Shown here one piece after another: positions 14,964 to 22,105 of a stretch of DNA of 64,000 nucleotides (position 1 is its first letter; every line of letters starts with the position of its first letter). The notes below the pieces were generated by a model. It ran no database searches and was not told where the DNA came from. It saw only the letters and a list, made by a program, of their open reading frames with translations. Made by a program: the position numbers and the translations under genes. Origin of the DNA: Lysobacter sp. M2-1 (GTDB lineage: Bacteria > Pseudomonadota > Gammaproteobacteria > Xanthomonadales > Xanthomonadaceae); contig NZ_JAKPBU010000001.1 in NCBI RefSeq assembly GCF_022662495.1, positions 434,001-498,000 on the forward strand, in the 5' to 3' direction.

Positions 14964-16475
14964 ATGCAAGACAACGGAACCTGCAAGTACGACAACATCC
15001 TGGGGACGGTCGGGAATACGCCGATCGTACGGCTGACCAAGCTCGCGCCGCCGCATGTGAACTTGTTCGCCAAGATCGAGGCGTTCAACCCCATGGGCTC
15101 GGTCAAGGACCGGCTGGCATTGGGCATCATCGAGGACGCCGAGCGTCGCGGCACGTTGTCGCCAGGGCAGACGGTGATCGAGGCGACCAGCGGCAACACC
15201 GGCATCGGTCTGGCGATGGTGTGCGCGGTGAAGGGGTATCCGCTGGTCGTGACCATGGCGGAGAACTTCAGCGTTGAGCGGCGCAGGATGATGCGCTTCC
15301 TGGGTGCGAAGGTGGTGCTGACGCCGGCCTCGCTGAAAGGCAGCGGCATGCTGGCCAAGGCGGTGGAGCTGGCGAATGCGCATGGTTGGTTCCTGTGCCG
15401 CCAGTTCGACAATGAGGCCAATGCCGACATGCACTCGCGCACGACGGCGCCGGAAATCCTGACCGCCTTCGAAGGCGAACGGCTCGACTACTTCGTCACC
15501 GGTTACGGCACCGGCGGCACGTTGAAGGGCGTCGCGCGCGTACTGAAGGCGCAGCGCCCGGACACGAACATCGTGGTCTGCGAGCCGGACAACTCACCGA
15601 TCCTGGGCAGCGGCATTGCACAGGCGCGCGATGCGGACGGCACGCCGAGCGAGAGTCATCCCAGTTTCCGTCCGCACCTGATGCAGGGCTGGTCCCCCGA
15701 TTTCATTCCCAAGCTGACCGAGGATGCGGTGGCGATGAAGCTGGTTGATCGCATCCTACCGATCAACGGCGCAGACGCGGTCCGGCTGGCGCGCGAACTC
15801 GCGCAGCGCGAAGGCATCTTCGTCGGCATCAGCGCCGGCGCCACGCTCGCGGGTGCATTGCAGGTCTGCGCATCGGCGCCCGACGGTGCAACGGTGTTGT
15901 GCATGCTGCCGGACACCGGCGAGCGCTATCTCAGCACGCCGTTGTTCGAAGGCGTCGCCGCGGAAATGTCCGCCGAGGAAATGGAGATCTCGCGCTCGAC
16001 GCCGGGGGCCCGGTTCGACGCGCCGCCACCGGCGCCACCGGCGACAAAATCGGCGAGCCCTGTCCCTGCGCCTGCGGTCTCGGCCGAGGTGGAAGCGTTC
16101 GTCGCCCAGGTGCTCGCCGATCGCGAACAGCCGTTGGTGATGTTTGCGCTGGAATGGTGCGAGTTCTGCTGGTCGCTGCGCAAGCTGTTCGCGCAGTGCG
16201 GCATTCCGTATCGATCCGTCGACCTTGACTCGACCGCGTACCAGCGCGACGACCGCGGCGGGCAGATCCGTGCCGTGCTCACCGCGCGCACGGGCAGCAA
16301 GACCATCCCGCAGGTCTTCGTTGGTGGCGAGTACATCGGCGGCTGCACGGAGACGCTCGACGCATTCAGGGAAGGCCGACTGCAGGACTTGTTCCGTGAC
16401 CACGGCGTTGGCTTCGACGAGAACGTGCGGATTGACCCCTACACCTTGTTGCCGGGCTGGTTGCATCCGCGCTGA
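14964..16475 (+). CDS. Cysteine synthase fused to a C-terminal glutaredoxin
   Basis: The 503-residue protein begins with a fold-type II PLP enzyme of the O-acetylserine sulfhydrylase/CBS family: NTPIVRL, PLP lysine K48 in NPMGSVKDR, SGNTGIGLA and GTGGTLKGV. It extends to about residue 330. A Pro/Ala-rich linker follows (about 350-375), then a glutaredoxin with active site C399-EF-C402 and the GSKTIPQVFVGGEYIGGCTE cis-Pro/GSH region. It would make cysteine from O-acetylserine and sulfide; the glutaredoxin suggests redox control or a glutathione-linked sulfur donor (inference). GGAGG lies 8 bases before the ATG. Confidence 0.85.
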   Translation: MQDNGTCKYDNILGTVGNTPIVRLTKLAPPHVNLFAKIEAFNPMGSVKDRLALGIIEDAERRGTLSPGQTVIEATSGNTGIGLAMVCAVKGYPLVVTMAENFSVERRRMMRFLGAKVVLTPASLKGSGMLAKAVELANAHGWFLCRQFDNEANADMHSRTTAPEILTAFEGERLDYFVTGYGTGGTLKGVARVLKAQRPDTNIVVCEPDNSPILGSGIAQARDADGTPSESHPSFRPHLMQGWSPDFIPKLTEDAVAMKLVDRILPINGADAVRLARELAQREGIFVGISAGATLAGALQVCASAPDGATVLCMLPDTGERYLSTPLFEGVAAEMSAEEMEISRSTPGARFDAPPPAPPATKSASPVPAPAVSAEVEAFVAQVLADREQPLVMFALEWCEFCWSLRKLFAQCGIPYRSVDLDSTAYQRDDRGGQIRAVLTARTGSKTIPQVFVGGEYIGGCTETLDAFREGRLQDLFRDHGVGFDENVRIDPYTLLPGWLHPR

Positions 16476-16684
16476 GCGGTCGTTCCGGCGCGATCTCGGG
16501 GACCCTTGTTGCCTAGCGCGGGTCATCGCGTGCGTTTGAAAACGTGACGCGCATTGCAGGTTTCGAATCTCACGGCCTTTCGGCTGTCCGGCAGTGAAAT
16601 GCGCTGGCGTTGTCCCCGGTGTCGGCGCTACCCCCCGTTGTCGCTGCGCTGCGCCGGCTTCCCCCGATGCCGAGGACCTGAGTC

Positions 16685-19504
16685 ATGACTACCCATTCAA
16701 CGTTCCGGCGCGGTGCCCGCTGGTGGGCCGCGATCGGCTTGGTTGCGTTGCTGGCATTGGCGGCGCACGCATTCGCGACCTGGATGGCGGGACCTGCGCC
16801 CGCGAGCAGGCTGGACGCCGGCGCGGTCGATGCATCGCAGGGCGGCTCGGGCGCGGCGGGAGCGGCTCCCCGCCTGGTGCTGGTGGCGCTGCAGGAGAAC
16901 GGCGGCGCTTCGCCCGACGGGATGTGGCAGACCCTGCCGGCGGTGCAGCTGCCCGATCGGTTCCCCGCGCCGACGGCCTTCGTGCCGCTGACGCTCAACG
17001 AGCAGATGCTGGAAACGCGTCTGCGCGGCACGCCGCGCGAGACCTTCGGGCCGATTCCGCCGCAGACGCAGATCTATCTGCCGCGCGCGAGCGGCGGCTT
17101 CGTGCAGATTTCGCTCGCGCAGAGCCAGCTGTTGGAGCCAGGCCTGGCCAGCCAGTACCCGCAGATCAGGACCTATGTGTTCGAGGACGAGCGCGAAGGG
17201 TTCACCGGGCATATCACGGTGGGCACGCGCGGCGTGTTCATTTCGGGCCAGACCGACGACGGCATCCTGCGGGTGGAACCGGTGGAAACCGCGGACGGCC
17301 GCGTGTACCTGAGCTATCGCGACCAGGACCGCACCGACGGCGCCAACGACTTCCACCAGGATCACGACGATCACGAACCGGTACCGGTGCCGCGCTTCTC
17401 GGCCCAGCTGGTGGCGCAGATCCAGGCCAACGCCATGGTGGAAGCCGGCACCCAGCTGCGCATCTACAGGCTGGCGGCTTCGACCACGGGCGAGTTCTTC
17501 CAGGCGCGCGACGCGGGCGGCGGGCAGGCGGATGTGCTGTCGTCGATCGTGGCCGACGTGGCCGGCGCCAATGCGGTGTTCGAGCCCGAGGTGAGCGTGC
17601 GGCTGGTGGTGGCCGATGCCAGCGAGGACGTGATGTACAGCGACCCGGACACCGACCCCTTCGACAACACCCAGAGCCCGTGCACGCTGCGCGACGCCAA
17701 CCGCGACAACAACAAGGTGGCGCTGAACGATGCGGACTACGACATCGGCTTCCTGTTCGCCACGCGTGCGGGCGGCGGCGCCAGCGGCTGCGCATGGTTC
17801 GTGGTCTGCCTGACCACCGACGACACCCTGCACAAGGGACGCGGCGCGGGGCAGATGGGCAACAACGGCATGAACAGCGCCAGCGGGCTGCTCGCGCATG
17901 AGGTCGGGCACCAGCTCGGCGCGCGGCATACCTTCACCGGTTCGGCCGGCAGCTGCACGCTGGTCGAGTTCAATGCCGGCGACAGCGAAAGCGGCTACGA
18001 GCCGGGCAGCGGCACCACCCGCATGTCCTACAACGGCAACTGCGGCACCGACGACGTCGATACCTCGGTGGTCGGCGCGGGCTCGTACTTCCATTCGCGC
18101 AGCTTCGACGAGATCGTGACCAATGTGTTCTCCGGCGACGGCGCGACCTGCGGCACGCTGGTGAACACCACCAACTCGCCGCCCAGCGTGGATGCGGGCG
18201 CGGACTACACGATCCCGCGGCAGACGCCGTTCGAACTCGACGGCTCGGCGACCGATGCCGACGTGCTCACCTACAACTGGGAGCAGTACGACCGCGCAGT
18301 GACGCAGCGGCCGATCAATACCGATCCGGGCGATGGACCGATCGTCCGCTCGGTGCCGCCGGGCGCGTCCAGCGCGCGCATCATCCCGAACCTGCAGGAC
18401 CTGCTCGACGGCATCACCCGCGCCGGCGAGATCCTGCCGCAGGTGGATCGCGAGCTGAACTTCCGCCTGATCGCGCGCGACAACCGCATGGGCGGTGGCG
18501 GCGTGGCCTACGACAGCATGCAGATCCAGGTGGTAGGCGACCCGTTCTTCATCCTCTCGCCCAACAGCGGCTCGCTGGCCGCAGGTTGCAGCGTGCCGCT
18601 GACCTGGCAGGTGGGCGGCGGCTCGGTGGCGCCGCAGGTGAGCGCGCTGTTCTCCAGCGACGGCGGGCAGAACTTCACCACCCCGCTGGTCGGGCCGACG
18701 GCGAACGACGGGGCGTCTTCCTTCGTGGTGCCCTGTTCGCTGGGTTCGGACAACCGGATCAAGCTGCAATCGGTGGACAACATCTTCTTCGACATCAACG
18801 ATGAGGACCTGACCGTCACCAACACGCCGCCGAGCGTGGAGGTGAGCACCGCTGGCGGTGCGGTCGACAACGCCTGCGAGTTCACCGTGCAGTTCACGGC
18901 CACGGCCACCGATACCTGCGGCGTGCTGGCCGGCGATGTCGATGTGGACCTGATCAAGGGCGCCAACAACTTCACCCTGGGCACGCCGACGATCAATGTG
19001 CAGCAGGTCTCGTCCACGCAGGTGGATGTGAGCGGCAGCGTGGTGGTGTCCGGCCTGCTCAGCTCGCCGGCGCAGCTCACGGTCAGCGTCACCGCGCAGG
19101 ACGCGTGCGGTGCATCGACCAACGATACCGCGGTGGCGCAGGTGGTCGACGACACGCCGCCCACGATCGCCGTCAGCCTGGATCCGGACCGGCTGTGGCC
19201 GCCCAACCACAAGATGGAACCGGTCTGGGCCACCGTGGTCGCCACCGACAACTGCCCGGTGGTGAACTACGCGCTGACCAGCATCATCAGCGACGAGCCC
19301 GACAATGGCGTGGCCGACGGCAATACCGTCGATGACATCCAGAATGCCGCGATCGGCACGCCCGACCTGCAGTTCGACCTGCGCGCCGAGCGTGCGGGCA
19401 ACGGCGACGGCCGCGTCTACACCGCCACCTACACGGCCGTGGATGGCTCTGGCAACGATGCGCAGGACTCGGCCACGGTCGAGGTGCCGAAGAACAACAA
19501 CTAG
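16685..19504 (+). CDS. Large secreted reprolysin-like zinc metallopeptidase
   Basis: The 939-residue protein has an N-terminal hydrophobic signal/anchor (about 14-34), a propeptide-like region, and a zinc site HEVGHQLGARH (residues 405-415), the HExxHxxGxxH pattern of metzincins; the Met-turn is probably RMSYNGNCG. The second half holds beta-sandwich repeats (SVDAGADYTIPRQTPFELDGSATDAD; LDPDRLWPPNHKMEPVWATV). It is probably exported and degrades protein outside the cell. It is the longest gene of the cassette region and shows no attC of its own. Confidence 0.85.
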   Translation: MTTHSTFRRGARWWAAIGLVALLALAAHAFATWMAGPAPASRLDAGAVDASQGGSGAAGAAPRLVLVALQENGGASPDGMWQTLPAVQLPDRFPAPTAFVPLTLNEQMLETRLRGTPRETFGPIPPQTQIYLPRASGGFVQISLAQSQLLEPGLASQYPQIRTYVFEDEREGFTGHITVGTRGVFISGQTDDGILRVEPVETADGRVYLSYRDQDRTDGANDFHQDHDDHEPVPVPRFSAQLVAQIQANAMVEAGTQLRIYRLAASTTGEFFQARDAGGGQADVLSSIVADVAGANAVFEPEVSVRLVVADASEDVMYSDPDTDPFDNTQSPCTLRDANRDNNKVALNDADYDIGFLFATRAGGGASGCAWFVVCLTTDDTLHKGRGAGQMGNNGMNSASGLLAHEVGHQLGARHTFTGSAGSCTLVEFNAGDSESGYEPGSGTTRMSYNGNCGTDDVDTSVVGAGSYFHSRSFDEIVTNVFSGDGATCGTLVNTTNSPPSVDAGADYTIPRQTPFELDGSATDADVLTYNWEQYDRAVTQRPINTDPGDGPIVRSVPPGASSARIIPNLQDLLDGITRAGEILPQVDRELNFRLIARDNRMGGGGVAYDSMQIQVVGDPFFILSPNSGSLAAGCSVPLTWQVGGGSVAPQVSALFSSDGGQNFTTPLVGPTANDGASSFVVPCSLGSDNRIKLQSVDNIFFDINDEDLTVTNTPPSVEVSTAGGAVDNACEFTVQFTATATDTCGVLAGDVDVDLIKGANNFTLGTPTINVQQVSSTQVDVSGSVVVSGLLSSPAQLTVSVTAQDACGASTNDTAVAQVVDDTPPTIAVSLDPDRLWPPNHKMEPVWATVVATDNCPVVNYALTSIISDEPDNGVADGNTVDDIQNAAIGTPDLQFDLRAERAGNGDGRVYTATYTAVDGSGNDAQDSATVEVPKNNN

Positions 19505-19520
19505 CGCGGTTCGGGGATGG

Positions 19521-19556
19521 AAAACGCCGCCGCCCCCTTGGGGCGGCGTTTTCTTG
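19521..19556 (+). terminator. Intrinsic terminator of the metallopeptidase gene
   Basis: AAAACGCCGCC pairs with GGCGGCGTTTT around a 10-base loop, 17 bases after the stop, and runs into TTTTCTTG. Confidence 0.85.
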
Positions 19557-19572
19557 TGGGGCTGAAACTGGC

Positions 19573-19635
19573 GGCCCATGGCTGATGCATACTTCGCGGC
19601 AGCCCGGCCCCGTCTCTGTTGGGTGTTGGCATTCT
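19573..19635. repeat. Dispersed repeat B, fourth copy
   Basis: GGCCCATGGCTGATGCATAC at 19574-19592 is identical to the 9.66-kb copy; it diverges after CTTCGCGGCAGCCCGGCC and ends near GGGTGTTGGC. It precedes the EthD cassette gene. Confidence 0.6.
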
Positions 19636-19710
19636 GAGTCGGTATCCCCGCCCCGGCTCTGCAGATGGCGAATCGCAACATCTTGACCAGCAAGAGAAGG
19701 AGCGCAGTTC

Positions 19711-20019
19711 ATGGCGACACTTCTGGTTCTGTACAAGAACCCGACCGACCCCGCAGCCTTCGACCGCTACTATTTCTCTACCCACGTTCCGCTTGCCCGG
19801 AAAATTCCTGGCCTGCGCCGCTATGAAGTCAGCGCGGGACCTATCACCACGCCGCAAGGCGATGCGCCGTATCACCTGGTGGCAACGCTGAGCTTCGACT
19901 CTCTCGACGCGATACGGCAAGCGCTTGGTTCGCCAGAGGGACAGGCCACCGCTGGCGACCTGGGCAACTTCGCGCAGGCGGGTGTCGAGCTGCTGATGTT
20001 CGATTCCAAAGAGGCATGA
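19711..20019 (+). CDS. EthD family reductase-like protein (cassette gene)
   Basis: The 102-residue protein is of the EthD/dimeric alpha-beta barrel type: LLVLYKNPTDPAAFDRYYFSTHVPLARKIPGLRRYEV, with the characteristic HxPLAxxxPG. AAGGAG lies 8 bases upstream. Substrate unknown. attC site 15 follows after 40 bases. Confidence 0.85.
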   Translation: MATLLVLYKNPTDPAAFDRYYFSTHVPLARKIPGLRRYEVSAGPITTPQGDAPYHLVATLSFDSLDAIRQALGSPEGQATAGDLGNFAQAGVELLMFDSKEA

Positions 20020-20061
20020 CCCCCTGCATGGACTCGCGGACACTTGGCTCGCGCGCAGGCA

Positions 20062-20119
20062 CGCCTGACAATTCTTCCGGCCAAGCCGCTTCGCGAGGGC
20101 TCGGTTCGGGCATCAGACC
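20062..20119 (+). repeat. attC site 15
   Basis: CGCCTGACAATTCTTCCGGCC, AAGCCGCTTCGCGAGGGC, TCGGTTCGGGCATCAGACC. Confidence 0.82.
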
Positions 20120-20137
20120 TTAGAGGAACCCTTTCCC

Positions 20138-20548
20138 GTGCGTACCCTGATTGCTTCCGGCTCCCCGCTCGAGCCGCAGATCGGCTTCTCCCGTGCAGTC
20201 CGCGTGGGCAACATGCTGGCGGTCGCAGGCACTGCGCCCATCGCCCCCGATGGATCGGTGGCAGCGCCAGGGGATGTGTACGGCCAGACCAGGCGCTGCC
20301 TCGAGATCATTGCCACCGCCATCAGCGATGCCGGCCTGGGTCTGGACGATGTCATCAGGACCCGGATCATGCTCACCGACATCGGGACCTGGCGCGAGGC
20401 AGCCAGGGCGCATGGCGAGTCGTTCTCCGAGATCAGGCCCGCCTGCACGTTCGTGGAGGTGGCCCGCTTCATCGACCCAGGCTGGCTTGTGGAGGTAGAG
20501 GCCGACTGCGTCGTGCAGGAGCGCGCTGCGCAAGGATCCGAAGTCTGA
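20138..20548 (+). CDS. RidA/YjgF family protein (cassette gene)
   Basis: The 136-residue protein matches the Rid superfamily: FSRAVRVGNMLAVAGTAPI, DVYGQTRRCLEII, then RPACTFVEVARFIDPGWLVEVEADCV. The Arg in RPACTF corresponds to the carboxylate-binding Arg of active 2-iminobutanoate deaminases. GTG start with AGAGGA about 10 bases upstream. The TGA stop is in the left core of attC site 16. Confidence 0.86.
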   Translation: MRTLIASGSPLEPQIGFSRAVRVGNMLAVAGTAPIAPDGSVAAPGDVYGQTRRCLEIIATAISDAGLGLDDVIRTRIMLTDIGTWREAARAHGESFSEIRPACTFVEVARFIDPGWLVEVEADCVVQERAAQGSEV

Positions 20549-20604
20549 TCGTTCATTCGGGCCGAAGCCGCTTCGGAGCTCGGTGCAATCCAGGCGTTAA
20601 GCCC
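20542..20604 (+). repeat. attC site 16
   Basis: GTCTGATCGTTCATTCGGG, CCGAAGCCGCTTCGGAGC, TCGGTGCAATCCAGGCGTTAAGCC. The right core GTTAAGC fits the canonical GTTRRRY. Confidence 0.87.
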
Positions 20605-20613
20605 ATAGAAGAT

Positions 20614-21060
20614 ATGCGCACACTGAAAGCCGGCGCGCTGTATTTCGTCCTGGTCTTTGGGGCTGGGTTCGTGCTGGGCTCCATCCGCGTTCCCTTCCTG
20701 GTCCCGCGGCTCGGCGCGCGATTTGCCGAGCTCCTCGAGATGCCGGTCATGCTGGCGGTGGTTTTCATGGCGGCGCGTTACGTCATACGCCGCTACGCCC
20801 TGGCAGATCGCCGCACCCGATTGCTGATGGGGACGATCGCCCTTGTGCTTCTGGCATCGGCGGAGTTGTTGCTCGCCTTCCTGATGACTGGGGCCTCGCC
20901 GTCTGCGTACGTCGCGTCCCGCGACCCGGTCTCCGGTAGCGCCTTCTTGGCCATGCTCGTCCTGTTCGCCGTTCTGCCAGCCTTGCTGCCATCCGGCGCA
21001 GTGTCTGACAATCCGTTCAAGCCGAAGTCGGTTGGCGGCTCGGATTCGTTCAAACGTTAG
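20614..21060 (+). CDS. Membrane protein with attC-encoded C-terminus (cassette gene)
   Basis: The 148-residue protein has about four TM helices (LYFVLVFGAGFVLGSI; MPVMLAVVFMAARYV; LLMGTIALVLLASAELLLAFLM; SAFLAMLVLFAVLPALL). No family recognised. Translation continues through attC site 17: the final residues SDNPFKPKSVGGSDSFKR are attC-derived, and the TAG stop is formed by the right core GTTAGG itself. Confidence 0.75.
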   Translation: MRTLKAGALYFVLVFGAGFVLGSIRVPFLVPRLGARFAELLEMPVMLAVVFMAARYVIRRYALADRRTRLLMGTIALVLLASAELLLAFLMTGASPSAYVASRDPVSGSAFLAMLVLFAVLPALLPSGAVSDNPFKPKSVGGSDSFKR

Positions 21061-21064
21061 GTAG
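21002..21064 (+). repeat. attC site 17 (translated)
   Basis: TGTCTGACAATCCGTTCAAG, CCGAAGTCGGTTGGCGGC, TCGGATTCGTTCAAACGTTAGGT. The right core GTTAGGT is canonical. Confidence 0.85.
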
Positions 21065-21066
21065 CT

Positions 21067-21588
21067 ATGCGACATTACGGCAATCTGCTTTTAGTCCTGG
21101 CGCTTGTCCTGAGCCCCTTGACGCCTTTTACCGCCCGGGCTCAGACGATGGAACTGTCCGACGCAATTCACGGCAGAGTGGTGCAACTCTCCAAGGAGGG
21201 AGATCAGCGCGCCGAAGGGGGTCACTATCGGGCGGCCGTCGAGAAGTACATCGAGGCATTTGAACTTCTGCCAGAGCCGAAGACCGACTGGGAAGCTTGT
21301 ACTTGGCTGCTGACCGCGATCGGTGACGCGAATTTCAAATCCAGGAACTATGAGCACGCGCAGGCGGCTCTGACCGACGCCATGGGCTGCCCGGGTGCAA
21401 TCGGCAACCCCTTCATCCATCTGCGGCTTGGCCAGTCGCAGTTCGAGCTCGGCGATCTGCAACGGGCCAATGAGGAGTTGACCCGCGCCTACATGGGCGC
21501 CGGCAAGGATATCTTCGCGGAGGAAGATCCCAAGTATTTCTCACATCTCAAAACGGTGCTTCGGCCGCCTGCCAGTGGCGAGTGGTAG
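21067..21588 (+). CDS. Secreted TPR-like protein (cassette gene)
   Basis: The 173-residue protein has a signal peptide (about 1-25, ending ARAQT) followed by two or three TPR-like helix pairs (DQRAEGGHYRAAVEKYIEAFELLPEP; DANFKSRNYEHAQAALTDAM; LGQSQFELGDLQRANEELTRAYM). Probably periplasmic. The next attC is directly downstream. Confidence 0.78.
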   Translation: MRHYGNLLLVLALVLSPLTPFTARAQTMELSDAIHGRVVQLSKEGDQRAEGGHYRAAVEKYIEAFELLPEPKTDWEACTWLLTAIGDANFKSRNYEHAQAALTDAMGCPGAIGNPFIHLRLGQSQFELGDLQRANEELTRAYMGAGKDIFAEEDPKYFSHLKTVLRPPASGEW

Positions 21589-21590
21589 CC

Positions 21591-21652
21591 ATCTGGCGAT
21601 TCCTTCAAGCCGAAGCCACCTCGCGGCTCAGCGCAACTCAGACGTTAGGCTT
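21591..21652 (+). repeat. attC site 18 (last clear site)
   Basis: TCTGGCGATTCCTTCAAGC, CGAAGCCACCTCGCGGC, TCAGCGCAACTCAGACGTTAGGC. The right core GTTAGGC (21644-21650) is canonical. No later site was found. Confidence 0.85.
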
Positions 21653-21666
21653 CAACAGGTGACCAT

Positions 21667-22095
21667 GTGATCCAGTGGAGCAGTTCAACGGATGCAATCG
21701 ACTGGTCGGAGCTGTCCGAGATGTATCGGCTCGCTCCTCTCGGCAACAAATCCCCCGATTGGCTGGCAACCGCGTTCTCGAACAGCATGTTCAGGTTTTT
21801 TGCGCGGGACAACGGCGCGCTGGTCGCCGCCGGACGCGCCGTTGCCGACGGGGTCGATTGCTCCTACATCTGCGACATCGCCGTCCACCCCTCGCATCAG
21901 GGCCAGGGCCTGGGGCGTGATGTCATCCAGCGCCTCATCGCCGCATCCCAGGGGCACAGGAAGATCATCCTCTACGCCGTCCCGGGCAAAGAGGATTTCT
22001 ATCGCAGATTCGGGTTCCGCCGCATGAGAACGGCCATGGCCATATTCGAGAATGCCGGTCAGGCGGCTGCCAATGGCTATACCGATGAAGCCTGA
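21667..22095 (+). CDS. GNAT family N-acetyltransferase (last cassette-like gene)
   Basis: The 142-residue protein has a GNAT core with ICDIAVHPSHQGQGLGRDVIQRLI (acetyl-CoA loop QGQGLG) and KIILYAVPGKEDFYRRFGFRRM. GTG start just after attC site 18. Acceptor unknown. There is no attC between it and the next gene, whose start region overlaps it, so the array's right boundary is here. Confidence 0.82.
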   Translation: MIQWSSSTDAIDWSELSEMYRLAPLGNKSPDWLATAFSNSMFRFFARDNGALVAAGRAVADGVDCSYICDIAVHPSHQGQGLGRDVIQRLIAASQGHRKIILYAVPGKEDFYRRFGFRRMRTAMAIFENAGQAAANGYTDEA

Positions 22096-22105
22096 GCATT
22101 CCCCC

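Noticed and set aside
16697-19693. 998-residue minus-strand frame opposite the metallopeptidase
   Set aside because: It is a GC-rich antisense shadow with no recognisable motifs; the plus frame has a signal, HExxH and a terminator.
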